Positions 7,460-15,742 of a DNA stretch of 38,566 bases are shown piece by piece. Under the pieces are notes generated by a model. It made no database searches. It was not told the DNA's origin and saw only the letters and a list, made by a program, of their open reading frames with translations. How positions within the stretch are numbered: the stretch's first letter is position 1; every line of letters starts with the position of its first letter. This stretch comes from an uncultured Verrucomicrobiota bacterium (GTDB taxonomy: Bacteria > Verrucomicrobiota > Kiritimatiellia > RFP12 > UBA3636): positions 1 to 38,566 of the forward strand of contig CASEAR010000069.1 in assembly GCA_949285835.1 (NCBI GenBank), given 5' to 3'. The position numbers were made by a program, and so were the translations under genes.

Positions 7460-8995
7460 ATGAGAAGCAGCGCGTTGTTTGTGAAGAAGCGAGACATTTT
7501 AAAACCGCTTGTAAAACTGGCATCGGTGGTTTGCATTACATTGTGTGCGGGTTTAGTATCCCATTTCGTTGGAATTGCGCCGCATTCTTTGTCGGTTGTT
7601 TCCGTTTGCACGTTTATTGCCGTGATATGCACTACGATTTTTTTCTGGGAATACCGTGTGGCGGCGGCTTTTCTCGGTGTTGCAGTTCTCATATGCACAA
7701 AAGCCATGACACTGCATGGGATGCTCAAAGCTACAGAGCTTGATATCATTTTTTTCCTTATAGGCATGATGATAATTGTAGGAGCGCTTAAAGATCTCGG
7801 GTTCCTCACGTGGGTTATTCAGTCGATAATCAATCGAGAGAACATGACTGGAAGGGCCTTTTGCGTAATACTTTGTCTACTGGCTGCTCTGCTGTCAAGT
7901 GTTGTAGATGAAGTCTCTTCAATAGTTGTCATTTTGGCGCTTGTTTTTCAAGTTTGCGAAACATTAAAAGTCAGATCAGCTCCTTTTGTTATTATGGCTG
8001 TTGTTGCTACGAACATAGGGTCCGCATCAACGATGCTTGGTAACCCGGTTGGTATTTTCATAGGCAATAAGGCAGGTTTTACCTTTAGCCAATTTCTGGT
8101 TGGGGCGACTCCGGTGGCTCTATCTGCGCTTTTGGCAACAATCCTTGTTTTTCTTCTGATTTTCAGAAAATGCATACGTGAGATCAATGACAGAATGGCC
8201 GAGCGAAGAGCGCAGAACCGCGGTCTAGGACCAATCGTAAGGATCCCGCACCGCAGGGGACTTTTCGTAATATCAGCGACAGTTCTTGTTATAGCGTTTC
8301 ACCATCAAATTGAACTTCTCCTCGGATTGACAGATGCGGAGAATAAGAACGCGCTTTTAATTGTCACTCCTATAATTGTGGCTGGACTTTTAATGGCATG
8401 CCGTCCCACGCGCGCACGTTATTATGTTGAGCATGAGGTGGAGTGGTGGACGTTGATTTTTTTCATGATGCTTTTCGCCATTGCCGGAGCGCTGGAGGAA
8501 CAGGGCGTAACACAAAATATGGCGATGAAGCTTGGCGCGGCTGTAAAAGGAGGTGCGAGAGAAATGGTCCCGTTTGTGCTTGGACTGTCGGCATTGGGAT
8601 CTGCTTTTGTCGATAATATTGTATTTGTCGCGGCTTTTACGCCGGTGATACAGTCCTTAGTGGAGCGTTCTGCCGAATACAATGTGCTGTGGTGGGCGCT
8701 TTTGTTCGGCGCTTGTTTCGGGGGCAATATTACGGTAATTGGATCGACTGCTAATATCGTTGCTCTTGGCCTTCTGGAGAAGCGTGAACATACGCGAATC
8801 GCGTTTAGAGAATGGATTAAGACAGGGGCGATCGTAGGTCTGGTTACTTCGCTTATAGCGTGGGGAATGCTTATGATTCTCCAATCTCCGATTCCCGCTC
8901 ACGGGAAACCGGCAGTCCTGCAAATTGAGCAGACGGATGGTCCTTTGCATGAACATAGGATGTCGCCTCTGCCTTCAGACACTTCTGACCTGTAG
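7460..8995 (+). CDS. NhaD/ArsB-family ion permease (probable Na+/H+ antiporter)
   Basis: 511 residues with about eleven or twelve hydrophobic segments. Two inverted halves carry the paired motifs of the ion transporter (IT) superfamily: in the first half SSVVDEVSSIVVI and NIGSASTMLGNPVGIFIG; in the second half GSAFVDNIVFVAAFTP and GACFGGNITVIGSTANIVA. The VD(E/N) and N-x-G motifs are typical of the NhaD and ArsB families. The N-terminus is basic and cytoplasmic, followed at once by a membrane segment. NhaD-type sodium/proton antiport is the preferred reading; arsenite, citrate or another anion cannot be excluded from sequence alone. It is translationally linked to the EIIA-CBS gene. No terminator is apparent in 8996-9153. 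Confidence 0.88.
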   Translation: MRSSALFVKKRDILKPLVKLASVVCITLCAGLVSHFVGIAPHSLSVVSVCTFIAVICTTIFFWEYRVAAAFLGVAVLICTKAMTLHGMLKATELDIIFFLIGMMIIVGALKDLGFLTWVIQSIINRENMTGRAFCVILCLLAALLSSVVDEVSSIVVILALVFQVCETLKVRSAPFVIMAVVATNIGSASTMLGNPVGIFIGNKAGFTFSQFLVGATPVALSALLATILVFLLIFRKCIREINDRMAERRAQNRGLGPIVRIPHRRGLFVISATVLVIAFHHQIELLLGLTDAENKNALLIVTPIIVAGLLMACRPTRARYYVEHEVEWWTLIFFMMLFAIAGALEEQGVTQNMAMKLGAAVKGGAREMVPFVLGLSALGSAFVDNIVFVAAFTPVIQSLVERSAEYNVLWWALLFGACFGGNITVIGSTANIVALGLLEKREHTRIAFREWIKTGAIVGLVTSLIAWGMLMILQSPIPAHGKPAVLQIEQTDGPLHEHRMSPLPSDTSDL

Positions 8996-9153
8996 CTGTC
9001 ACGCTGTGCAGCCTGCTTGTGTCGCAGAGAACAGAACAGAGCAGGGGTGTACGCAGATTTTTAAGGGATTTTGTCCTTCTGCATGTGTTCTTTCCGTTTA
9101 TCAGGCAAGATGTGAATGCGGCCTGTTTAAATGGTTATTTTATCAGTAAATGA

Positions 9154-9918
9154 CTATTTTTGATTTGCATACTTACCGGGGAATGGTATATGTGCGCCGA
9201 ACCAGTCGCCGTGGAACTCTTTTATAGCTTTTTTTCTTGTGTTTGAAGCTGTATGCGGATCCATGTCAAATCGAGCACAGAAAGAAGGATGTGCTAATTG
9301 TAAATCTGCGGCGTGAATAATGTCTCCGACAAAGTAGCAGTTCCCAAGTTGAAATACGGTATGCCCCGGCGTATGGCCGGACGCCTTTATTGCTTTCAAT
9401 CTTGGCACGATCTCCGTACCGTACTGGAATAGGATCAGATTATGTCCCGTTTCCTGCAGATGTTTTGACAGGTTGCTTCTCGATGCATCATTTTCCCAGG
9501 CATCGAATTCTTCTCTTGAAACATGTATTTTTGCCCTGGGAAAGTTGTTCAGGCCGCCTACGTGGTCTGGATGAATATGCGAGACAATTATATCGGAAAT
9601 ACTTTCGGGAGCAATGTCGGACTCTTTCATTGCGGACAGCAACTGTCCTTTAGGCTCTCCGAATCCGGAGTCTACCATGATCCGTCTGCCGTCTCTTTTG
9701 TATTCAATGACAAAAACGTTGACAGAACCGGAATAAGTTTCTGCCGTTTGTACGAAAGGTTCCTGTTGATCCACACTGAAAAAGAGTGATGCCGGGAATT
9801 GATTGGGTGCATCCTGAAGTGAGTAAATTTTATAGTCCTGATACTCAAAAAGTGCGACTTTTGCTTGTGAATATGTCCCGCACAGAAGAGCAAAAACGAT
9901 AAATACTGTGGTTTTCAT
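9154..9918 (-). CDS. Exported metallo-beta-lactamase-fold hydrolase
   Basis: 254 residues beginning with a signal peptide (MKTTVFIVFALLCGTYSQAK), so it acts outside the cytoplasm. The zinc site is complete: HIHPDHVGG gives His114, His116, Asp118 and His119; GHTPGH gives His186; FVGDI gives Asp199; a last histidine lies in GAHIPFP near 244. The MVDSGFG strand precedes the site. The layout is that of lactonase-like members (quorum-lactone or general esterase/lactonase), but substrate cannot be read from the sequence. ATG at 9918 is preceded by AGAGGCG. It stands alone, divergent from the region upstream. Confidence 0.9.
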   Translation of the reverse strand: MKTTVFIVFALLCGTYSQAKVALFEYQDYKIYSLQDAPNQFPASLFFSVDQQEPFVQTAETYSGSVNVFVIEYKRDGRRIMVDSGFGEPKGQLLSAMKESDIAPESISDIIVSHIHPDHVGGLNNFPRAKIHVSREEFDAWENDASRSNLSKHLQETGHNLILFQYGTEIVPRLKAIKASGHTPGHTVFQLGNCYFVGDIIHAADLQLAHPSFCARFDMDPHTASNTRKKAIKEFHGDWFGAHIPFPGKYANQK

Positions 9919-10102
9919 ATAAACGCCTCTTTTATATTTTTAACATATTCAAATTCCGTAAAGGGAACTAACAGGGAAGCGACATACAGGAATGGAGTTT
10001 CGGCCATCCAGATATGCCCTCTGCATCCGGGTATGCATTATACTTGATATGTGGAAAATATAAAGCGCTGACTGAAGCTGCATACTCCCGGAAAGTTGCG
10101 CG

Positions 10103-10381
10103 TTATGTTACAGAAATAGACATTGTACGAACTGAAGGCTTGCCAACAATATCCTTAAAACAGCCGGGGACGGCACTAAAACTTGTTCTATAATAGCGTC
10201 TGCGCCGCATGTGAAAATGGTGACCGGGAAGCGTCAATCGTACGGTGCGGCGCTTCTTCCCGAAAGGCTTCGGCTCCAATATACCCAAGTGAAATGCCAT
10301 TCGATAACTCAAAACCTTCATTAACTCAATACACAGGATCGTTCCGCTAAACAGAATAACTGCCGCACAGATATACTGCAT
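10103..10381 (-). CDS. Doubtful small membrane/basic ORF, 92 aa
   Basis: Starts MQYICAAVILFSGTILCIEL, which could be a single membrane helix, followed by a very basic tail (FGKKRRTVRL, HMRRRRYYRT). A GAGG lies only two bases before the ATG. I recognise no family, and a strong inverted repeat (10202-10253) runs through it, so it may be noncoding. Listed because it is the only candidate gene in 9919-10759. Confidence 0.15.
   Translation of the reverse strand: MQYICAAVILFSGTILCIELMKVLSYRMAFHLGILEPKPFGKKRRTVRLTLPGHHFHMRRRRYYRTSFSAVPGCFKDIVGKPSVRTMSISVT
10202..10253. repeat. Perfect 8-base GC-rich inverted repeat
   Basis: GCGCCGCA (10202-10209) and TGCGGCGC (10246-10253) enclose 36 bases with an inner TGAC/GTCA pair. 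No poly-T run follows on either strand. It could be the basal stem of a structured RNA. Confidence 0.4.
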
Positions 10382-10621
10382 GTCCTCATAAAAACTGTTT
10401 CATCCAACTTGTACTTCTTCAGCATTTTGAGTTAGTCAAGCAGTGCAGTACGTTCATGACGTGCATATGATGTTTCTTTGCTTAAGACATTTGGCGATGG
10501 TCCGCAAAGTACATTCATTATCGGTAAATCTTTGTATCTTCGCGAGTGGTCACATGCAACTTTCATAAAACAGAGAATCTGTACGTTGTGTCAGATATTT
10601 TAATGCGACGCGATGTATGCT

Positions 10622-10652
10622 ATACCCTCTGCTCTCGGGGTATCCTTTTTTT
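10622..10652 (+). terminator. Orphan intrinsic terminator
   Basis: ATACCC (10622-10627) pairs with GGGTAT (10638-10643), followed by CC and seven T (10646-10652). On the plus strand it has no gene before it for over 700 bases, which suggests that an unrecognised transcript ends here. Confidence 0.65.
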
Positions 10653-10691
10653 CCCAATTTATCTGATCATGAAGGATTGAATCGGCAACGT

Positions 10692-10721
10692 TTGACCGCC
10701 GAGAATAGTTCATGGTATTAT
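10692..10721 (+). promoter_or_regulatory. Promoter of the rubredoxin gene
   Basis: TTGACC (10692-10697), an 18-base spacer and TATTAT (10716-10721) with extended -10 TGG. Transcription would begin near 10728, giving a leader of about 30 bases before the ATG at 10760. Confidence 0.7.
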
Positions 10722-10759
10722 ATCGCCGGTTGATTTAACCATAAGACGAGGGACTCATA

Positions 10760-10918
10760 ATGAAAAAATATGTTTGCAAGACTTGCGGTTACGTTTACGA
10801 CCCGGCTCTGGGTGATCCTGACAACGGCGTTGCTCCCGGGACGGCTTTTGAGGATTTGCCGGACGATTGGACATGCCCGGTTTGCGGCGTGCCGAAGAGT
10901 GAGTTTGAAGCTGAATAA
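10760..10918 (+). CDS. Rubredoxin
   Basis: 52 residues. The two iron-binding loops are intact: [10 protein letters not shown] (Cys6, Cys9) and [11 protein letters not shown] (Cys39, Cys42), with the typical [10 protein letters not shown] and FEDLPDDW segments between them. It carries one electron on a mononuclear iron centre in the cytoplasm, often to oxygen- or peroxide-reducing partners in anaerobes; no such partner is adjacent. ATG 10760 has GAGGG eight bases upstream. It is flanked by its own promoter and a terminator, so it is probably a single-gene transcript. Confidence 0.97.
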   Translation: MKKYVCKTCGYVYDPALGDPDNGVAPGTAFEDLPDDWTCPVCGVPKSEFEAE

Positions 10919-10925
10919 AACACTG

Positions 10926-10952
10926 GCGGCGGATTTCAACCCGCCGCTTTTA
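10926..10952 (+). terminator. Terminator after rubredoxin
   Basis: GCGGCGG (10926-10932) pairs with CCGCCGC (10941-10947), followed by TTTT. It begins eight bases after the rubredoxin stop codon and only 27 bases before the next start. Confidence 0.75.
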
Positions 10953-10978
10953 ATTTAATATGAGAAAGCGCATTGCAG

Positions 10979-12733
10979 ATGACAATATCTCTTCTTAAAC
11001 GGTGTTTTTTTATTGTTTTATTTTCTGTTCCAGCTGTATTGTTCGCTGGTGATGCGTCGCCGTACGGATACAAAATGATTTCATTGGCGGGGCATGGCGC
11101 CAACAGCAAGCGTTCTGGCGATGAGTCCGGGTGCTGGCTTGGAACTGCGTCCGGAGATATGAAAATCCTGGGAGAAGGCAAAAAGGTTCTATGTGAGGTT
11201 CCTTTTGCTTTAGGGCGTCCGGACGAAGACTGCTGTATAGCGGTCGGCAAGGGGGCGCCGGAGAAAGCGGAACTCATGGTGGATGATTTTCCGGGACAGT
11301 ATGTATATTTGGCACATGCGGCGCTTAACGCAGATATTTGGGATGAAGTTTCCGCGGATATAACATTCAAGTATTCCAACGGGCATACGGAAAAAGTTGT
11401 TTTGGATCGTTGGCGGGATATTTGCAGTTGGTCAAGTTGCAGTACTGTCCCAAATTCGGTGCTTTCCTGGAATGCTGACAACGGGTCTGGCACCGTATCG
11501 GTTTTTGTTTCCAAGTTCCCCGTTAAAAAGGAGAAAGACGCGGAAATTACGAGTGTTGAATTCAGCGCTGCCGGGATGACGTGGGTAATCTTTGGCGTGA
11601 CGAGCGGTCCCGATGGAGTTCTTCTTCCGATCCGCAGGGGAAAGGAGCTTTTCAGCAGATGCAGTGCTGCTCCACTCCCGGAATCTCCGCTTCGTGATTA
11701 TCCGGACAACATGAAAGCCCCGCGGAATGTTATACTCATAATTGGCGATGGCATGGGAAACGGAGCGCATGATTTGACTTCTCTGTGGTGCTTTGGCCGG
11801 AAAAACGCCTTGTTTATGAGCGCGCTGCATCACGGGGGGCTCTCAACCACGCATTCCAGATCGTCGGATGTTACAGACTCTGCGGCTGCGGGCACCGCCA
11901 TAGCCACAGGTTTTAAAGTCGCCAACGGGCAGATTGCCGTGTTTTCTCCAGATGGGCCGAATCTTACGGCTGTATCAAAACTTGCCGCGGGATCCGGCAG
12001 GTCCGTCGCTATAATGACGACGGATGCGTTAAACGGTGCAACTCCGGCAGTGTTCTATGCTAATTCTTCATCACGTCATGACGCATCCGGGATCCTCCGG
12101 CAAATACCGGATTCCGGATTTGAAGTGTTTCTTGCCAATGATTCAACAGCCGGTTGGTTTGATTTACCTGAGAATTCTGCGACGAAAAGCAAACTGGAAA
12201 GCGCTGGATACGTCTTCGTAAAAGATGCCGTCAGCTTTGCCGAATCGGTAAATGCCGGACACAGAGTTCTGGGGCATATATCACAGCCGGCGATAGGCAG
12301 GGAGCGTGAACTTGGTGATATGGCATCTGCTGTGTTCGAGAGTTTTTCTTCGAACACAAATGGTTTTTTTGTCATGATTGAAAGTCACCTGCCGGACAAG
12401 GGCGGACATGCCAATGACCCGAATCTGGTGGTTTTGGGGACTGCCGTTGCAGATTGGACGGTAAAGGCTGCTGTGGATTTCGCCTCGTCGCGTGATGATA
12501 CGCTGGTCATTGTGACTGCTGATCACGAAACAGGTGGCGTTGTCGCGTCACGTCCCGCGAACGGGAAAACCAGCGTTACTTTTCATTCAGTGAGCCATAC
12601 TGGAAGTGCTGTTCCACTTTATTCTTTCGGGCCGTGCGAAGAACTCTTTGACGGAGTCACTGACAACACTGATATCGCTGAGACAATAGCCAGACTCTGG
12701 GGATTGACACTCACGACGTTCCCGGAGATGTGA
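10979..12733 (+). CDS. Exported alkaline phosphatase with large N-terminal extension
   Basis: 584 residues. It hydrolyses phosphomonoesters outside the cytoplasm with two zinc ions and usually one magnesium. A signal peptide covers 1-22 (ending AVLFA). The phosphatase core is about 245-584: IIGDGMG (metal ligand Asp257), DVTDSAAAGTA with nucleophile Ser301, ESHLPDKGGHAND (Asp473, His477) and TADHETGG (Asp515, His516). All key residues are present. The 220 residues between signal and core are unlike PhoA and look like a beta-rich module, possibly ligand- or carbohydrate-binding (inference). ATG 10979 is chosen over an in-frame TTG at 10973 because spacing to GAGAAAG is better. The glycosyltransferase gene starts one base after the stop. 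Confidence 0.92.
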   Translation: MTISLLKRCFFIVLFSVPAVLFAGDASPYGYKMISLAGHGANSKRSGDESGCWLGTASGDMKILGEGKKVLCEVPFALGRPDEDCCIAVGKGAPEKAELMVDDFPGQYVYLAHAALNADIWDEVSADITFKYSNGHTEKVVLDRWRDICSWSSCSTVPNSVLSWNADNGSGTVSVFVSKFPVKKEKDAEITSVEFSAAGMTWVIFGVTSGPDGVLLPIRRGKELFSRCSAAPLPESPLRDYPDNMKAPRNVILIIGDGMGNGAHDLTSLWCFGRKNALFMSALHHGGLSTTHSRSSDVTDSAAAGTAIATGFKVANGQIAVFSPDGPNLTAVSKLAAGSGRSVAIMTTDALNGATPAVFYANSSSRHDASGILRQIPDSGFEVFLANDSTAGWFDLPENSATKSKLESAGYVFVKDAVSFAESVNAGHRVLGHISQPAIGRERELGDMASAVFESFSSNTNGFFVMIESHLPDKGGHANDPNLVVLGTAVADWTVKAAVDFASSRDDTLVIVTADHETGGVVASRPANGKTSVTFHSVSHTGSAVPLYSFGPCEELFDGVTDNTDIAETIARLWGLTLTTFPEM

Positions 12734-12734
12734 G

Positions 12735-13577
12735 ATGCCGGACATTGCCGGACAGATTCTTCTTTCTGTTGTCGTGCCGACAAAGAATGAGTCGTCAAAT
12801 ATTGTTCGCTGTCTGCGCTCTTTTGACGCTGCAGTAAGTTCAGGTGAGTGCGAAGTGATCGTAGTAGACAATCATTCATGCGACGACACTGCGCGTCTTG
12901 CGCGGGAATGCGGAGCCAAGGTTGTCGAGCAAGGGCCGGAGAGGAGCGCGCAGCGCAATCGCGGGGCATACGAGTCTTCCGGCAAATATCTGCTTTTTAT
13001 GGACGCAGATATGTCTATGCCCGGAGAAACGTTGGACGAAATATTGTCTCTTGTGCGTACTGGTTTGGCTCCGGACGGCCTTTACATTCCAGAGGTTCGT
13101 ACCGGTAATGGGTTCCGTTCGAACGTCCGTAATTTTGAACGGAGTTTCTACAATGGTACTGATATAGACGCGCTGAGAGTGATGAGGAAGTCTGTATTTG
13201 AACAATGCGGAGGGTATGACGTCAACCTTACGGGACCTGAGGACTGGGATCTGGATCTGCGGTTCCTGAAGATTACGGATTTTGTACGAACGACGTCTGG
13301 CTGTCTTTATCATCATGAAAAAGAACTTTCACTGAGAGAACTTCTTCGGAAAAAGTCTTACTATAGTGATGGACTGAAGAAATATCGCAGAAAATGGCCG
13401 AATGAAGCGGCTGTAAAGCGTCAATTCAGCTTTTTTTATCGTTTTGCTGGGGTTTTTCTTGAGGATGGAAAGTGGAGACGAGTCCTTCGCCATCCATTTC
13501 TTTTTTTGTTCATGCTTATGGAACGCATGTGTGTGGGATGCGTGTTTCTGCTGTGCAGCAGTCGAGTGAGCGCGTGA
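12735..13577 (+). CDS. Family 2 glycosyltransferase
   Basis: 280 residues. The GT-A fold starts at once: SVVVPTKNESSNIVRCLRSF (about 11-30), VIVVDNHSCDDT, then the metal-binding FMDADMS near 88-94 and the GPEDWDLDLR acceptor-side motif near 165-175. The C-terminal 60 residues hold one hydrophobic segment (PFLFLFMLMERMCVGCVFLLC), probably a membrane anchor. It transfers a sugar from a nucleotide donor to a cell-surface glycan or lipid carrier; donor and acceptor are not readable. The start is one base after the phosphatase stop, so translation is coupled although the functions look unrelated. Confidence 0.9.
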   Translation: MPDIAGQILLSVVVPTKNESSNIVRCLRSFDAAVSSGECEVIVVDNHSCDDTARLARECGAKVVEQGPERSAQRNRGAYESSGKYLLFMDADMSMPGETLDEILSLVRTGLAPDGLYIPEVRTGNGFRSNVRNFERSFYNGTDIDALRVMRKSVFEQCGGYDVNLTGPEDWDLDLRFLKITDFVRTTSGCLYHHEKELSLRELLRKKSYYSDGLKKYRRKWPNEAAVKRQFSFFYRFAGVFLEDGKWRRVLRHPFLFLFMLMERMCVGCVFLLCSSRVSA

Positions 13578-14046
13578 ATGTCCGCCGTATGATGTCCCGG
13601 ACATGGGTTGATTCAGATGAAGCATTTGCCGGCATTAAAATATGCACATTGCAGATGCCGCATATTTGTATAAGTTTGATATTCCTCTGGTAAAGCTGGG
13701 AGCTCCTCTTGCGGTGAAAACCGTTGCGAACGGTCAGTATTGAAATTCTCCAAGTCACATGAAGTTTCAGACTAGTACGCTTATAGAACTGAACGTATGT
13801 GCATTCTGGCCTCTTTTCGCAAAAATCTTTTTTCTGCTGCACCATGATAGCGCCGCTCATCTTATGCCGGCCACGCCTGTTTAATCTGGAATATCTGGTC
13901 AAATAGAATTTGCAGCACAATAGTGCAGATTATCTTATGCCGGACAGCGGTTATATGGGGGGATCCTCGGAATTTTACTCTTCTTTATTCACACGGGCGG
14001 ACTTGTGAAACGCATTTTGCAACAGCTCGACGGACCTTCCTTGGAG
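13578..14046. other. Gene-free stretch, 469 bases
   Basis: Between two convergent genes. I see no convincing gene, tRNA or poly-T terminator. A 12-base word ATCTTATGCCGG appears twice about 70 bases apart (near 13858 and 13932), too short to interpret. A minus-strand frame running into the glycosyltransferase has no recognisable content. Confidence 0.5.
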
Positions 14047-14793
14047 TTAGTTTAACAGACCGAGACGCTTCAATGTTTGTGGTGTGCTTGCTCCGTGAAA
14101 ACCAAAGGGAAGCTCGTGGGGTAAAACCGGTATCGAATCATCGAATGAAAATCGTATGGCGTTGCGGCAATCTGCAATTCGTACATTTTTCCGGTATGAG
14201 CGTTCCCTGAACGGCAGAAATTCTGTGTAATAGATGTCTTCTGAAAGGGTGCGCACATTACCGAAGCTTTTATATTTATTCCAAAATCCGGCGGCGAGTT
14301 CACAAATATTATGGGAACGCAGAGAGAAACCTCCGTTGCTTACCCAGCATCCGAGAAATCCGCATATAAGACGGTTCAGCCGGGTGTCACGGATGAGCGG
14401 AGCTCCGTAGAAATCAAAACCAAGCTTTAAAAATTCCTCAAGACCGTTTCGCAGCGGAAAGCCGTCTCTCTGTACTATGAGCAGATAGTCCGTATCAAAT
14501 CGCTTAAACAGCTTTGAATTGCAGTCTGCGCTCATTGTGTAAATATCACCCGGGACAAGAGCGGGTTCTGTCTGGATTTGTACGTACGGACCATGTTGCG
14601 ATGCAAATTTGTCGAGACAGGGATGCCACATGTTTGAAACGATAACCGTCGGAAGTTTGCCGCAGTGTCTCCACGTTTCCAGAAGACAGTTCTGATGCAT
14701 GTAAAATGCATCCTGAAAACCATCCTGAGTGTGCCAGAAATATGTTAAAACGGTTACAGACTTTGAAAGTTCGCTTTTACTTGTTTCATACAT
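14047..14793 (-). CDS. DUF5672 family protein, second copy
   Basis: 248 residues, cytoplasmic, no signal. It shares a full set of motifs in the same order with the gene at 14882-15742: HQNCLLETWRHCG, YLLIVQRDGFPLRNG, FYGAPLIRDT, VSNGGFSLRSHNICE, LSEDIYYTEFLP and PFGFHGA. DUF5672 proteins are glycosyltransferase-like and often sit in polysaccharide clusters, but the activity is not established to my knowledge. The start has a poor Shine-Dalgarno sequence. It follows its paralogue by 88 bases on the same strand. The N-terminal 40 residues of the paralogue are missing here. Confidence 0.85.
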   Translation of the reverse strand: MYETSKSELSKSVTVLTYFWHTQDGFQDAFYMHQNCLLETWRHCGKLPTVIVSNMWHPCLDKFASQHGPYVQIQTEPALVPGDIYTMSADCNSKLFKRFDTDYLLIVQRDGFPLRNGLEEFLKLGFDFYGAPLIRDTRLNRLICGFLGCWVSNGGFSLRSHNICELAAGFWNKYKSFGNVRTLSEDIYYTEFLPFRERSYRKNVRIADCRNAIRFSFDDSIPVLPHELPFGFHGASTPQTLKRLGLLN

Positions 14794-14881
14794 GGTCAGA
14801 GTATGACGCTTTGTTTTTTTATCTTTAATTGCATATTGTCCTGCGTTGCAGCAGACGATTCAGGTTGTGCACAGGCCTGCA

Positions 14882-15742
14882 TTATTTGAATATTGCCGGC
14901 TCATCTATCATTTTTGCGTCATAAAGCGCTGCAAAAGACCTTGCTCCGTGAAAACCGAACGGCTGAGTTTCCATCACCGGGCCGTAAATTGACTCATATG
15001 AGAATTCTGATGCGGCTTGTATGTCTGCAAATCTCACGCTTTTACGGTATCTACGGGAGAGGAGAGGCATAACTATGCAGAAAAACACATCTTCTCTCAT
15101 GGGGTATACAGCCTGAGGGAATTTCCTGAAAAAGCGTTTGTGGACACGTGCGGCCATCTCGCACGCTTTATGCGATCTCAGCGAAAACCCTCCATTACCG
15201 ACTGCAAACGCAGGCCATAAATTGAAAATTCTTGTTTTTGGCGTATTTCTGATGAACGGGGCTCCTATATAGTCGTATTTTCCCAGAAACTTGTCTATGC
15301 CATGACGTATGGGGAATCCATCGTCCTGAACAATCAGGACATATCCATCGGAGAAGTACTCGTGCAGATTCTCATTGCAGTCGAAACTCATAGAAGGTAC
15401 CGAACCCGGTTTCAGATTGCGCGAAACACGTACAGATACGTAAGGAGCGAAACGCGAGGCAAACTCTTCTATGCATCGTTCATTTTCATTTGTCACAATA
15501 ACGGAAGGGCCAATTCCGCAGTGCAGCCAGGTCTCGAGCAGGGAGTGCTGGGTGAAAATGAACATTTCGTCTGATTTTTCTTTCCCCCAGAAGTGATATG
15601 TAAGGAACGTCAGTCCGGATGGAGACTGGGAAATGAAGCTGTTCTTCAGCAGGAAGTCCACACGGTCCGACTGCCACTTGCGCAGCAGCCGGACCGAATA
15701 AGGATCCGTACCCGTTGTATCGATATTTTTTTCGGGTTTCAT
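14882..15742 (-). CDS. DUF5672 family protein, first copy
   Basis: 286 residues, cytoplasmic. Motifs: HSLLETWLHCG, YVLIVQDDGFPIRHG, YIGAPFIRNT, VGNGGFSLRSHKACE, MREDVFFCIVMP and PFGFHGA. The DD in VQDD and the ED in REDVFF are candidate metal or catalytic acids of a GT-A-like fold (inference). Its ATG overlaps the stop of the rhamnosidase gene by four bases (ATGA), so the two are translated from one message. That links this putative transferase with rhamnose-containing glycans, though coupling alone does not prove a shared pathway. Confidence 0.87.
   Translation of the reverse strand: MKPEKNIDTTGTDPYSVRLLRKWQSDRVDFLLKNSFISQSPSGLTFLTYHFWGKEKSDEMFIFTQHSLLETWLHCGIGPSVIVTNENERCIEEFASRFAPYVSVRVSRNLKPGSVPSMSFDCNENLHEYFSDGYVLIVQDDGFPIRHGIDKFLGKYDYIGAPFIRNTPKTRIFNLWPAFAVGNGGFSLRSHKACEMAARVHKRFFRKFPQAVYPMREDVFFCIVMPLLSRRYRKSVRFADIQAASEFSYESIYGPVMETQPFGFHGARSFAALYDAKMIDEPAIFK

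Noticed and set aside
2599..10467. The 15-base word GTTCATGACGTGCAT occurs in two noncoding stretches (near 2599 and near 10452).
   Set aside because: A shared 15-mer is expected about once by chance in a window this size, and the flanks do not match, so it is not evidence of a dispersed repeat.
13516..13920. A 134-codon minus-strand frame beyond the glycosyltransferase 3' end.
   Set aside because: It overlaps the glycosyltransferase antisense, has no Shine-Dalgarno support and no recognisable motif.
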